Origin: Arthrobacter sp. 24S4-2 | Lineage (GTDB): Bacteria; Actinomycetota; Actinomycetes; Actinomycetales; Micrococcaceae | Assembly: GCF_005280255.1 (NCBI RefSeq) | Contig: NZ_CP040018.1 | Span: 4,588,001-4,652,000, forward strand | Direction: 5' to 3' | Length of the DNA: 64,000 bases | Part shown: one piece after another, positions 44,971-54,289 of the stretch | Layout of the letters: each line of letters begins with the position of its first letter | Position numbering within the stretch: the first letter of the stretch is position 1 | Translations under genes and position numbers: made by a program | The notes under the pieces: generated by a model | The model's input: the letters and a program-made list of their open reading frames with translations, nothing else | Databases searched by the model: none | Told to the model about the DNA's origin: nothing

Positions 44971-46245
44971 GTGGGGAACGGATTCGGGGAGAAGCTCCGC
45001 GCCGAACGACTCGAACGTGGGTTGACGCAAGCAGAACTGGGAAAGGACCTCTATTCTCCCAGCTACATCTCCCTCTTGGAAACAGGTCGGCGTGAACCAA
45101 CCGCCGATGTTATAGAAGAGTTAGCTCGCCGGCTCGAGCTGGCGCCCAAGGCTCTGGAGGCCTGGAGCCAGCCCATCTCGGTCAGCGACGCCGAGTACGT
45201 GCTGGCCGGCCTGTACGCCCGCCAGGCCTGGGACCTCCGGGACTACCCCCTGGCGGCCGCCCACGCCGCCACAGCGGCCCAGATAGCCCTTGAGGGGAAG
45301 AACACCAGCGCCTGGTGGAACATGACCTACATGCAGGCGGAATGCCTCATGAAGCAGGGCCAGCTGCACGAATGCCAGAACATCATGCAGCACCTCCTCG
45401 AACACCCCATGGCCACCGAGTCGGCCGGCCTGGGGGTGCGTGCCCGGCAGATGCTCGCCGCCGTGTGCCACGGGCAGGGCCAGCTGGCCACCGCCGTCGA
45501 GCATGCCCAGAAGGCCGTTGAACTTTGCGCCCAGCTGCCCAAGGGGTCAACGCTGATCATCGGTGCCCTGCGTGCGCTGATCGGCGCGCTGGCCGAAAGC
45601 GGCCGCCTGGACGAGGCCTGGACGTACTGCCAGGCCATGAACGACCAGATGGACGACCAGTCCATCTCACAGCTCGCAGGCGAAGTGGCGTGGGTGATCG
45701 GCAACGTGGCCTTCATGCGGCACGACTACCCTGAGGGCATCAAGTACCACGAGCGGGCGGCCAAACTGCTCTCGCCGGCCAACGACATCGAACTGTGGGC
45801 ACGCTTCAACAAGGCATCAGCGGCCGTGCGGCTCTCCTCAGGAATTGTGGAACCGGAAACCCTCTCCGCCATCGAGCGCGCCGAACTGGCCCTGTCGATC
45901 GTGGGCGGAAACAAGACGGACCAGCTGGAAGTGGCGTTCATCCGCGCACGCTGGCTCTACCTCACGGGAGACATCCCGGCTGCAGTGGAGAAACTCCGCG
46001 AAATCCACGCCGAGCGCAAGGCCCTGGCCCGTCACACCGCCGGCGAGGTGTCACTCCTGCTGGGGAAGTCGCTCAAGGCCGCCGGGGAATCCGACGAAGC
46101 CCTGGTGCTCCTCGAGGAAGCACAGAAGGAATTCAGTGCCGCCGGAGCCTCGGACCGGGTACAGCAGGCCATGGACGCCGTGCTGGAGATCAAACTGGCC
46201 CAGCGGCGCGCTGCCGCGGCCGAAGCCGCGGCAGCGGCCAGCTAA
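44971..46245 (+). CDS. XRE-family HTH regulator with C-terminal TPR domain (RRNPP-like architecture)
   Basis: 424 aa. The GTG start at 44971 is supported by AAGGAGG 7 nt upstream. Residues about 6-60 form an XRE/Cro HTH (FGEKLRAERLERGLTQAELG, SPSYISLLETGRREPTADVI). Residues about 75-410 are a run of TPR-like helical pairs (e.g. LAAAHAATAAQIALEGKNTS, GQLATAVEHAQKAVELCAQL, YPEGIKYHERAAKLLSPAND, GESDEALVLLEEAQKEFSAA). The order HTH-then-TPR and the size match cytoplasmic peptide-sensing regulators of the Rgg/PlcR/NprR type. The divergent secreted repeat peptide is the obvious candidate ligand. Its stop codon overlaps that of convergent purC. Confidence 0.85.
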   Translation: MGNGFGEKLRAERLERGLTQAELGKDLYSPSYISLLETGRREPTADVIEELARRLELAPKALEAWSQPISVSDAEYVLAGLYARQAWDLRDYPLAAAHAATAAQIALEGKNTSAWWNMTYMQAECLMKQGQLHECQNIMQHLLEHPMATESAGLGVRARQMLAAVCHGQGQLATAVEHAQKAVELCAQLPKGSTLIIGALRALIGALAESGRLDEAWTYCQAMNDQMDDQSISQLAGEVAWVIGNVAFMRHDYPEGIKYHERAAKLLSPANDIELWARFNKASAAVRLSSGIVEPETLSAIERAELALSIVGGNKTDQLEVAFIRARWLYLTGDIPAAVEKLREIHAERKALARHTAGEVSLLLGKSLKAAGESDEALVLLEEAQKEFSAAGASDRVQQAMDAVLEIKLAQRRAAAAEAAAAAS

Positions 46246-47195
46246 ACGAACTTCAGCCCGGTGAGCTTTTCGTAGGCTTCAACGTAGCGGCCGCGGGTGC
46301 GGGTCACCACGTCCTCCGGCAACGCCGGTGGGGGCACGTCGGAGGCGCGGTCCCATCCTGACTCGGCGGACGTCAGCCAGTCACGCACATACTGCTTGTC
46401 GTAGGACGGCTGGGACTTGCCCGGCTCATAGGTTGCCGCATCCCAGAACCGTGAGGAGTCCGGGGTCAGGACCTCATCGCCCAGGGTGATCACACCGGTT
46501 GCGACGTCGAAGCCGAACTCCACCTTGGTGTCGGCCAGGATGATGCCGCGCGTACGGGCGATTTCCTCGGCCTTGGTGTAAATCTTGAGCGTGAGCTCAC
46601 GCAGGCGTCCGGCAACATCCTCCCCCACGAGCTGCACAACGGCGTCGTAGGTGATGTTTTCATCGTGCTCCCCCACCTCGGCCTTTGCCGACGGGGTAAA
46701 GATGGCCTCGTCGAGGCGTGACCCGTCCACCAGGCCCTCCGGCAGCGGAATGCTGCACACAGTCCGGGACTGCTGGTACTCCAGGAGCCCGGAGCCGGTG
46801 AGGTAGCCGCGGGCGATGCATTCCACCGGGAACATGTCCAGCTTCTTGCAGATCATGGCCCGGCCCTCCACCGCGGCAGGAACTCCGCCTTCCACGGTGG
46901 ATGCCAGCACATGGTGCTCAACGTCCAGCTGGCCGAACCACCACAGGCTCAGCTGCGTGAGGATGCGGCCCTTGTCCGGGATTTCGCTGGACAGCACGTG
47001 GTCGTAGGCGCTGATGCGGTCGCTGGCGACCACCAGGACGCAGTCCTGGCCGAACTGCTCCTGGATGGACTCATCGACGGGAACGTAAAGGTCCCGGACC
47101 TTGCCCGAGTAGACGTGGCGCCAGCCCGGAAGGTCCAGCGCCTCAGTCGCCAGGCCCGCCGTGGCGGCCGGTACAAGCGGGGAATTCTCAGTCAT
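46242..47195 (-). CDS. purC: Phosphoribosylaminoimidazole-succinocarboxamide synthase
   Basis: 317 aa enzyme joining CAIR and aspartate in purine synthesis. SAICAR synthetase motifs are HVYSGKVRDLY, VVASDRISAYDHVL, GSRLDEAIFTPSAKAEVGEH and LADTKVEFGFD. The start is ATG 47195, 1 nt after the purD stop. Convergent with the HTH-TPR regulator, sharing stop-codon bases at 46242-46245. Confidence 0.95.
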   Translation of the reverse strand: MTENSPLVPAATAGLATEALDLPGWRHVYSGKVRDLYVPVDESIQEQFGQDCVLVVASDRISAYDHVLSSEIPDKGRILTQLSLWWFGQLDVEHHVLASTVEGGVPAAVEGRAMICKKLDMFPVECIARGYLTGSGLLEYQQSRTVCSIPLPEGLVDGSRLDEAIFTPSAKAEVGEHDENITYDAVVQLVGEDVAGRLRELTLKIYTKAEEIARTRGIILADTKVEFGFDVATGVITLGDEVLTPDSSRFWDAATYEPGKSQPSYDKQYVRDWLTSAESGWDRASDVPPPALPEDVVTRTRGRYVEAYEKLTGLKFV

Positions 47196-47196
47196 G

Positions 47197-48513
47197 CTAT
47201 GCCTTCGTCTTCGTCACGGGCAGCGACCCGGTTGCGCTGGACGATACTTTGATCTCGCCCCGGGCAGCCTTGCGGCCGATGTCCGTGCGGAACTGTCCGC
47301 CTTCAAGCTGGACCAGCTCCACGCCGTCGTACGCCCGTTCGCGGGCCTCCACGAGGTCGGTGCCCAGCGCCACCACGGCAAGCACGCGGCCGCCGGCGGA
47401 GACCACTTTGCCCTCGTCGTCCAGCTTGGTGCCCGCGTGGATCACGTGCACACCGTCGAGCTCATCGACCTTCTTGAGCCCGCGGATGCGGTCCCCCGTC
47501 CGGGGGGTGTCCGGGTAGTTTTCGGAAGCAACGACGACGGCGACAGCGGTGTCCTTGGACCAGCGCAGCTCTTCCGCCTTGTCCAGTTCGCCCTTGGCGG
47601 CTGCCATCAGCAGGGAACCCAGCGGCGTCCTGAGCCGGGCCAGGACCGCCTGGGTTTCGGGATCGCCGAAGCGGACGTTGAACTCGATGACGCGGGTGCC
47701 GCGCGAGGTCAGGGCGAGGCCCACGAACAGGACGCCGACGAACGGGGTGCCGCGGCGGGCCATCTCATTGACCGTGGGCTGGGCCACGCGGTCGATGACC
47801 TCCTGGACCATGCCTTCCGGTGCCCATTCCAGCGGGGTGTAGGCGCCCATGCCGCCGGTGTTGGGGCCTTCATCGTTATCGAAGATCCGCTTGAAGTCCT
47901 GTGCCGGGGAGAGCGCCACGGTGTTGCGGCCGTCGCACAGGACGAACACCGAAACCTCAGGGCCGTCCAGGAACTCCTCGATCACCACGGAGCCGCCCAC
48001 ATCAAAGCAGCTCTGGGCGTGCGCCAGGGCTTCGTCCCGGTTGTTGGTGACCACCACGCCCTTGCCCGCCGCAAGGCCGTCGTCCTTCACCACGTAGGGG
48101 GCACCGAACGTGTCCAGGGCATCGGCGGCTTCTTCAGCGTTGCTGGCCACGCGCGCCATGGCGGTGGGGACGCCGGCCTCGGCCATGACCTGCTTGGCAA
48201 AAGCCTTGGACGCCTCGAGCTGGGCTGCCGCCTTGCTGGGCCCGAACACCGGTATGCCGGCTGCGCGGACGGCGTCGGCGACACCGGCGGCCAGCGGCGC
48301 TTCGGGCCCGACCACCACCAGGTCCACGCCCAGCTTGGTGGCCAGGGCGGCTACCGAGTCCGGATCGTTGCCGTCGATGGCGTGGGTGGGAACCAGCTTG
48401 CTGATGCCCGCGTTGCCCGGAGCCGCATGGACTTCGGAAACGTTGGGGTCTGCAAGCAGGGAGCGGACAATGGCGTGTTCGCGGCCACCGGGGCCAATGA
48501 CGAGTACCTTCAC
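47197..48513 (-). CDS. purD: Phosphoribosylamine-glycine ligase
   Basis: 438 aa ATP-grasp enzyme of purine synthesis. The start is GTG 48513 (VKVLVIGPGGREHAIV) preceded by GGAG; the longer open frame upstream is not supported. Motifs: APGNAGISKL, APYVVKDDGLAAGKGVVV, DNDEGPNTGGMGAYTP and EFNVRFGDPETQAVL. Operon purD-purC. Confidence 0.95.
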   Translation of the reverse strand: MKVLVIGPGGREHAIVRSLLADPNVSEVHAAPGNAGISKLVPTHAIDGNDPDSVAALATKLGVDLVVVGPEAPLAAGVADAVRAAGIPVFGPSKAAAQLEASKAFAKQVMAEAGVPTAMARVASNAEEAADALDTFGAPYVVKDDGLAAGKGVVVTNNRDEALAHAQSCFDVGGSVVIEEFLDGPEVSVFVLCDGRNTVALSPAQDFKRIFDNDEGPNTGGMGAYTPLEWAPEGMVQEVIDRVAQPTVNEMARRGTPFVGVLFVGLALTSRGTRVIEFNVRFGDPETQAVLARLRTPLGSLLMAAAKGELDKAEELRWSKDTAVAVVVASENYPDTPRTGDRIRGLKKVDELDGVHVIHAGTKLDDEGKVVSAGGRVLAVVALGTDLVEARERAYDGVELVQLEGGQFRTDIGRKAARGEIKVSSSATGSLPVTKTKA

Positions 48514-48604
48514 AGTCTCCAAGGGTACTTTGTGCACCCGGTCCGCTCCTAAGCCGTGACCTGCCGCCATCAATCCGGATGGCCCGCGGCTACGAACTCC
48601 CGGC

Positions 48605-50182
48605 ATGAAGAAGCTCACGAACCGGTTCAAAGGCCCCACCGCGCTGGCCGCGTTGGCCGGCGTCGCTGCCGCCGCCGTCGTTCTTTCCGTTGCGGAACTG
48701 ATCGGCGCCTTCTTCACGGCGCGGGCCACGCCGCTCATTGCGCTCGGCTCCACCTTTATCGACTTCACGCCGCCGTGGCTGAAGGACTTTGCCATTGCCA
48801 CCTTCGGCACCAATGACAAGGCGGCACTGTTCGGCGGCATGGGACTGACAATCCTCCTGCTCGCCTGCTTGCTGGGCGTTGCGGCCTACCGGAAATGGGC
48901 CCTGGGCGTTGCCGGTGTGCTCCTGATGGGCACGGTCATTGTTGCCAGCGTGGTCACCCGGGCCAGCGTCAAGCCAGCAGACGCCATCCCCTCCCTGATC
49001 GGAACGGTGGCGGGGCTGGTGGTGCTGCGCCTCCTGGTCACGCGGCTGTGGCGGATGAGCTCATGGCCGGCTGTGGCCTCGGATGTGGCAGCCAAGGGCG
49101 CCGAACGTCCCGCCACCACCCGCCGCGCATTCTTCGCCACCACCGGGATTACGGCAGGCGCCGCGGCCATCGCGGCCACCGGGGGCCGGCTGCTCAGCGC
49201 GGCCCGGAGCAACGTGGCCCGGGCCCGCGAATCCCTGCAGCTGCCCTCGCCGGCCAAGGCTGCCCCGGCCGTCCCCGCCGGCGTCCAGTCAGCCACCCCG
49301 GGCGTCACGCCATGGGTCACGCCCAACAATCAGTTCTACCGGATCGACACAGCCCTGAGCGTGCCGGAAATCAAGGCACAGGACTGGGAGCTGCGCGTCC
49401 ACGGCCTCGTGGAACAGGAAGTCACCCTGACGTTCCAGGACCTGCTCGACGCCGAGCTGGTCGAGTCGCACGTAACCCTCACCTGTGTGTCCAATCCCGT
49501 GGGCGGAAACCTGGCCGGCAACGCCAAATGGCTGGGCCTGCCCATCCGCGAAGTCCTCAAGATGGCCCGCCCCAAGGACGGGGCGGACATGGTCCTGTCC
49601 ACGTCCGAGGACGGGTTCAGCGCCTCAACGCCGCTCGAAGTGTTGCAGGATGACCGCGATGCCATGCTGGCGATCGGCATGAACGGCGAGTCGCTTCCGC
49701 TGGAGCACGGCTACCCCGTCCGGATGGTGGTCCCGGGCCTGTACGGATTCGTTTCCGCCACCAAGTGGGTGGTTGACCTCGAAGTCACGCGCTTCGCGGA
49801 CAGCAAGGCGTACTGGACTGACCGCGGCTGGTCCGAGCGCGGACCCATCAAGACCATGGCCCGGGTGGAAGTGCCCAAGTCCTTTGCCCAGGTTCCGGCC
49901 GGCAAGGTGGCAGTCGGCGGCACCGCCTGGGCGCAGACCCGCGGCATCACCAAGGTGGAGGTGCAGATCGACAACGGCCCCTGGACCGAAGCCGTGCTGT
50001 CCACCGAAGCCTCCCTGGTGACGTGGCGGCAGTGGTCCTTCGAGTGGGATGCCACGCCGGGCCCGCACTACATCAAGGCCCGCGCCACGGACGGCACCGG
50101 CGAGGTCCAGACCGACAAGCGGGCCGATCCCGTGCCCGACGGCGCGTCCGGCTGGCAGTCGGTGATGGTGACAGTTCAATAG
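48605..50182 (+). CDS. Membrane-anchored molybdopterin-dependent oxidoreductase (sulfite oxidase-like)
   Basis: 525 aa. Four to five N-terminal membrane helices (about residues 12-165) end in a twin-arginine-like segment RRAFFATTGITAGAAAIA. A sulfite-oxidase-fold Moco domain follows, with the molybdenum-ligand cysteine in VTLTCVSNPVGGNLAGNAKW and substrate-side segments ENGESLPLEHGYPVRMVVPG-like (read here as GMNGESLPLEHGYPVRMVVP). The C-terminal Ig-like Moco-oxidoreductase dimerisation domain is around GTAWAQTRGITKVEVQIDNG. The catalytic part should be outside the membrane. Electron acceptor and substrate are unknown. Confidence 0.88.
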   Translation: MKKLTNRFKGPTALAALAGVAAAAVVLSVAELIGAFFTARATPLIALGSTFIDFTPPWLKDFAIATFGTNDKAALFGGMGLTILLLACLLGVAAYRKWALGVAGVLLMGTVIVASVVTRASVKPADAIPSLIGTVAGLVVLRLLVTRLWRMSSWPAVASDVAAKGAERPATTRRAFFATTGITAGAAAIAATGGRLLSAARSNVARARESLQLPSPAKAAPAVPAGVQSATPGVTPWVTPNNQFYRIDTALSVPEIKAQDWELRVHGLVEQEVTLTFQDLLDAELVESHVTLTCVSNPVGGNLAGNAKWLGLPIREVLKMARPKDGADMVLSTSEDGFSASTPLEVLQDDRDAMLAIGMNGESLPLEHGYPVRMVVPGLYGFVSATKWVVDLEVTRFADSKAYWTDRGWSERGPIKTMARVEVPKSFAQVPAGKVAVGGTAWAQTRGITKVEVQIDNGPWTEAVLSTEASLVTWRQWSFEWDATPGPHYIKARATDGTGEVQTDKRADPVPDGASGWQSVMVTVQ

Positions 50183-50241
50183 CCCGGCCATGTGGCCCCG
50201 GATTGCCCGGGTTTCCGGCAGCTGCACCATAGACTTTAGGC

Positions 50242-51258
50242 ATGCCGGAAAATCCCCATGCCACATTCACCGTGGAGTCCGCCGTCGAACTGGCAGTCGT
50301 GGAACGAAGCGGTTTCGTCGAATCGCGGCACATCGGCGCAGCCGTGGTCCTTGCCGCCGACGGAACGGTGGTCACGCAGCTCGGTGACATCACCACACCC
50401 ATCTACGCCCGCTCGGCGCTGAAGCCCCTGCAGGCCCTGGCCGCCATGCAGGCAGGCGTGCCCCTGCGCGGTGCCCAGGTTGCACTGGCCTGCGCCAGCC
50501 ACACCGGGTCGCTGGACCACATGGATGTGGTGGAGGGGATGCTCAAGGCCGCCGGCGTGAAGGAGGAACAGCTGCAGTGCCCCGCCGCCTGGCCGCAGGA
50601 CGAGAATGCCCGCCACTGGCTCATCCGCTCCGAACAGGGCAGGTCCAAGCTCGCGTTCAACTGCTCGGGGAAGCACGCCGCCTTCCTGTGGGCCTGCACG
50701 GAGAACGGCTGGGACACGCACAGCTATCTTGAGCCCAACCATCCGATGCAGCAGCGCGTCCGGTCCGTGATCGAGGAGTACTCCGGCGAACGGATCGCGC
50801 ACCTGGGCATCGACGGCTGCGGCGCTCCGGTGGCCGCCATCTCCCTGACCGGCCTGGCACGGGCCTACTCGCGGCTGGCCAAAGCTCCCGGCGACAAGAA
50901 TTCCAACGCGCGTGCTGCCACCATCGCCACGTCCATGCTGGACTACCCGTGGGCCGTGCAGGGCAAAGGCGAGCCCAACACGGTCGTGATGGACGAACTG
51001 GAGATCATCGCCAAGATCGGCGCCGAGGGGGTCCTGGCCCTGGCCACCAGCACGGGCGTTTCCGTGGCCATCAAGGTGCTGGACGGCAACCAGCGCGCCA
51101 CCACCCTGGTGGGGCTCACCCTGCTGGCCGCCTCCGGCGCCGTGGACATCCCGGGCGTCTCCAGCGTCCTGGAAAAAGTCGTGGAGCCTGTGCTGGGCGG
51201 GGGACGGCCTGTGGGCAAGATCCGGCTAGGCCACGCCGTGTCGGCGCTGCTGGACTGA
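50242..51258 (+). CDS. L-asparaginase II-type amidohydrolase
   Basis: 338 aa, Asparaginase_II family (PF06089 type). Visible are VVERSGFVESRHIGAAVVLA, ITTPIYARSALKPLQALAAM, ACASHTGSLDHMDVVEGML, FNCSGKHAAFLWACTENGWD and GIDGCGAPVAAISLTGLARA. The predicted reaction is asparagine to aspartate; members of this family are poorly characterised. It is cytoplasmic. The stop is 1 nt before the start of the sterol-carrier-like gene, so the two are coupled. Confidence 0.87.
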   Translation: MPENPHATFTVESAVELAVVERSGFVESRHIGAAVVLAADGTVVTQLGDITTPIYARSALKPLQALAAMQAGVPLRGAQVALACASHTGSLDHMDVVEGMLKAAGVKEEQLQCPAAWPQDENARHWLIRSEQGRSKLAFNCSGKHAAFLWACTENGWDTHSYLEPNHPMQQRVRSVIEEYSGERIAHLGIDGCGAPVAAISLTGLARAYSRLAKAPGDKNSNARAATIATSMLDYPWAVQGKGEPNTVVMDELEIIAKIGAEGVLALATSTGVSVAIKVLDGNQRATTLVGLTLLAASGAVDIPGVSSVLEKVVEPVLGGGRPVGKIRLGHAVSALLD

Positions 51259-51259
51259 C

Positions 51260-51631
51260 ATGGCAGTTTCACGCCGACGCATTGACGTCGAAGAAGGCCG
51301 CGCCGCGCTGGCCGCCTGGCTGGAAGCGGGCGTCCCGGCGTCGGGCGTTCCGCGTGCGGTGACCGCGACGGCGGTGCGCTACACACTGGAGGAGGTCACC
51401 GCGAGGGCACCGGGCAACTCCGTGGAGGTGCGCGTTCCGCCATTCGGCGTCACGCAGTGCGTGGAGGGTCCGCGGCATACGCGCGGCACTCCGCCTAACG
51501 TCATTGAGTGCGACGCCGCCACCTGGCTGGCGATGGTCTCCGGCCAGTTGAGCTGGGCCGACGCCGTCGCCTCCGGGAAGGTGGCCGCTTCAGGGCTGCG
51601 GGCGAACCTGTCGGAGCTGCTCCCGCTGTAG
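51260..51631 (+). CDS. Sterol-carrier-family (MDMPI/SCP2-like) small protein
   Basis: 123 aa. The arrangement VEVRVPPFGVTQCVEG, PPNVIECDAATWLAMVSGQL and VAASGLRANLSELLPL matches the actinobacterial sterol carrier family, where the WLAL...G pattern marks the SCP2-like fold. The ligand is unknown. Second gene of the asparaginase unit; a strong hairpin follows. Confidence 0.75.
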   Translation: MAVSRRRIDVEEGRAALAAWLEAGVPASGVPRAVTATAVRYTLEEVTARAPGNSVEVRVPPFGVTQCVEGPRHTRGTPPNVIECDAATWLAMVSGQLSWADAVASGKVAASGLRANLSELLPL

Positions 51632-51683
51632 CGGCCGGCAGGGCGCCTCAGTGGACCTTGGCCGGAAGCTCGAAGGACAACGC

Positions 51684-51719
51684 GCAGCCCCGCCCCGGTC
51701 ATTTCCGGGGCGGGGCTGC
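51684..51719. terminator. Bidirectional terminator-like hairpin
   Basis: GCAGCCCCGCCCCGG and CCGGGGCGGGGCTGC form a perfect 15-bp stem around TCATTT, between the convergent sterol-carrier and symporter genes. No U-tract. Confidence 0.75.
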
Positions 51720-51760
51720 TGTGGTGCGGTTCTGCTGTTTCGGGTTGCGCGGCCGTTGCG

Positions 51761-53268
51761 CTATTCGTGGTTGATGGCGGCCGAGCTGTGCTCCGGCGGA
51801 CCTGCGTGGGCGCCGGGCCGGCTCATTTGGAATCCGGGGATGTCCTCGAGGTTGGGACCGCCGCGGAACTTGGGCGACGGCGACCCTCCTCCGCTGATCC
51901 GCTCGAGTTCCTGGTCCTCGAAGTCATCCTCGACGCCGAGCATGATGGCCGAATCATGGTTGGTGATTTCGCCCCGGAACGCACGGAGCATGACGCTGCG
52001 GTCGAACTGGCCCTCCCACTTGGAGACCACGAAGGTTGCCACGCAGTTCCCCAGCAGGTTGACCACAACCCGCATGGAGTCCATGAGACGGTCCGCGCCA
52101 AGGAGCAGGGCGACGCCGGCAACCGGGAAGATCCCGAGGGCGGCCGCAGTGGCGGACAGCGCGAGGAACGAGGAGCCGGGGACCCCGGCCATGCCCTTGG
52201 ACGTCAGGAGCAGCACACCGAGGGCGGCCAGCTGCTGGCCAAGGTCCAGGTGGTGGCCGAAGGCCTGGGCAAGGAACAGCAGCGAGATCGAAAGGTAGAT
52301 CGCGGCGCCGTCGAGGTTGAACGAATAGCCGGTGGGAACCACCAGGCCGGTGGTGGCGCGTGAGCAGCCGGCGTTGGTCAGCTTGGTCATGATGCGCGGC
52401 ATCACAGCCTCGGTGGAGGCGGTGCCGAGCGCCAGCAGGAACTCCTCGCGGGTGTATTTCAGGAAGTGCCAGAGGGGAACCCGGGCAAATCCCCAGGCCA
52501 CGAGGAACAGCAGCGCGATGAAGACAATGGCGGCGCCGTAGCAGGCGGCGATCAGCTTGGCGTAGGTGCCCAAGGTACCCAGGCCGTACTGGCCGATGAT
52601 GAACGCCATGGCACCGAAGGCACCGATCGGCGCCACCTTCATGATCCAGGACATGATCTTGAAGATGAGTTCCAGGACGGTCTCCATGAGGCTGATGACC
52701 GGCATGCAGCGCTCGCGTCCAATGACCACGATGGCCGCGCCGAAGAACACCGAGAAGAACAGGACCTGCAGGAGGCTGTTGCTCGCGAAGGCGCCGATCA
52801 CACTGGTGGGAATGATGTCCAGGATGAAGGACGCCGCATCCTTGGCCACGGCGTGGCCGGTCTTGGCATCCACGGCTTCCTGGGACAGCGTGCTGGGGTC
52901 GATGTTCAGCCCGGCACCGGGCTGGACGATGTTGCCTACGATCAGGCCGAAGACCAGCGCGAAGAGCGTGGCCGCGGTGAAGTAGAGAAGGGCTTTGACT
53001 CCGACCCTTCCGACCGCTTTGACGTCGCCTACGGCCGAAATGCCGGTGACGATCACCAGGAAGATCAGCGGCGCGATGATCATCTTGATGAGCTGGATAA
53101 ATCCATCACCGAGGGCCTCAGCTGCGAGCCAAGGTCCGGCCAGAAATGTCCGATAAGAACACCTGCCACGACGGCGATCAGAATTTGGAAGAAGAGCGAC
53201 CTATACAGGGGCTTCTTCTTCGACGGCGCCGAACTCGCCTTCAGCGCCGCGGAATCTGGGATCTTCAT
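51761..53268 (-). CDS. dctA: Dicarboxylate:cation symporter (DctA/DAACS family), frameshifted near 53113-53115
   Basis: The N-terminal piece (ATG 53268) reads MKIPDSAALKASSAP, then the first helix SLFFQILIAVVAGVLIGHFW and PDLGSQLRP. The rest continues in another frame as LGDGFIQLIKMIIAPLIFLV. Restoring one C to the CCC at 53113-53115 gives QLRPLGDGFIQLIKM, exactly the family consensus, and about 502 aa. DAACS motifs are visible (SKGMAGVPGSSFLALSATAA, GYSFNLDGAAIYLSISLLFL). Predicted uptake of succinate, fumarate or malate with protons or sodium. The C-terminal 70 residues are hydrophilic. Upstream lie two candidate operators. Confidence 0.88.
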
Positions 53269-53340
53269 TGATCTGTACCTATCAATCGGGAACAGCCCCG
53301 GAGATCGGGGTCTGTTTCCAAAGTAACCCCGCTCACACTA

Positions 53341-53354
53341 TTCCGCAAGGGGAA
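53341..53354. promoter_or_regulatory. IclR-type candidate site upstream of dctA
   Basis: TTCCGCAAGGGGAA, followed by ATTGAG, resembles TTCCACTAAGCGGAA at 56695-56709 ahead of the NCS1 permease. TTCC...GGAA inverted repeats are typical of IclR-family operators. It lies 73 nt before the dctA ATG. Confidence 0.4.
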
Positions 53355-53359
53355 ATTGA

Positions 53360-53378
53360 GTTTTCACAATGTGAAAAC
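53360..53378. promoter_or_regulatory. Palindrome upstream of dctA, also found before aceE
   Basis: GTTTTCACAATGTGAAAAC has perfect 9-bp arms around one central base, 92 nt before the dctA start. A variant with the core TCACAATATGAAAACTTA occurs at 56888-56911 ahead of aceE. Probably a shared regulator's operator. Confidence 0.6.
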
Positions 53379-53418
53379 TTACGAAGACTTGGGAGCATGA
53401 AAAATCCGCCACGGCATT

Positions 53419-53454
53419 GGACATCCGCACCCGGGAACGCAGGTGCGGATGTCC
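53419..53454 (-). terminator. Hairpin downstream of the NCS1-racemase-SDR operon
   Basis: GGACATCCGCACC and GGTGCGGATGTCC form a perfect 13-bp stem with a 10-nt loop, 36 nt after the SDR stop on the minus strand. A TTTTT run lies about 15 nt further on. Between stem and stop is TTCCGTAGCGGAA (53457-53469). Confidence 0.6.
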
Positions 53455-53489
53455 GCTTCCGTAGCGGAAAGTTGTGGAGTCTTCTGTTG

Positions 53490-54268
53490 TCAGCCCCGGC
53501 CGATGAACGGCATGCCGGCGGCGGTGATCACCACCGAGCCCACGCTGGCCGACGGCGGCATGCCTGCCATCAGGAGCACGGCACGGGCCGCGTCCTGCAC
53601 CGGGAACGTGGGCTCCGTCCTGTGGCTGCCGTCCGCCTGCAGGGCACCGGAGTCCACGCCGATGGTGCCCATGATGTCCGTGGCCGTGTTGCCGATGTCG
53701 ATCTGGCCGCACGTGATGCCAAATTCCCGGCCGTCCAGCTCGATGCTCTTGGTCAGGCCTGTCATGGCGTGTTTGGTGACCGTGTAGGCCACCGTCCGTG
53801 GCCGCGGCGAATGGGCGGAAACGGATCCGTTATTGATGATCCGTCCGCCCTGCGGCTCCTGGGCCTTCATGGCCCGCACGGCGGCGGCGGCGCACAGCAT
53901 GGAGCCGGTTAGGTTCACCGCCACCACGGCGTCCCAGTCAGCCACGGCGATCTCATCCACCGACGCCGCCGGGCCAAACACGCCGGCGTTGTTGAACAGG
54001 ACGTCCACCCTCCCCCACTTCTGGAGGGTGGCAGCGAAAAGGCGCTCGACGTCGTCGGGCTGTGTGACATCGCAGGGCACCGTCAGTGCCTGGCGGTGGC
54101 CCGCCGCGGACTCCAGCAACGGAGCCTCACGGCGGCCGGCCAGCACCACGCGGTACCCCTCGGCCAGCATGAGCCGCGCCACCGCACGGCCGATCCCGGA
54201 ACCTGCACCGGTCACGACGGCGACCGGCCCCGGCCGGTGGGTGGTACGGGCCGGTGGGTTGCAGTCAT
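53490..54268 (-). CDS. SDR-family short-chain dehydrogenase, probably frameshifted near its 5' end
   Basis: Classical SDR: VTGAGSGIGRAVARL (NAD(P)-binding TGxxxGxG), VLFNNAGVFG (NNAG), INNGSVSAHS (catalytic Ser) and VAYTVTKHAMTGL (YxxxK). The clean frame begins only at GTG 54215, inside the beta-1 strand and without a ribosome-binding site. An ATG at 54268 preceded by AAGGAG reads MTATHRP and joins PVAVVTGAGSG if one base is restored in the short C/G runs at 54228-54250 (for example CCCC at 54228-54231). That gives about 259 aa, the usual length. Last gene of the permease-racemase-SDR operon; the substrate may be a product of the imported compound. Confidence 0.82.
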
Positions 54269-54289
54269 TCGTCGCTCCTTGCGTTGGTG

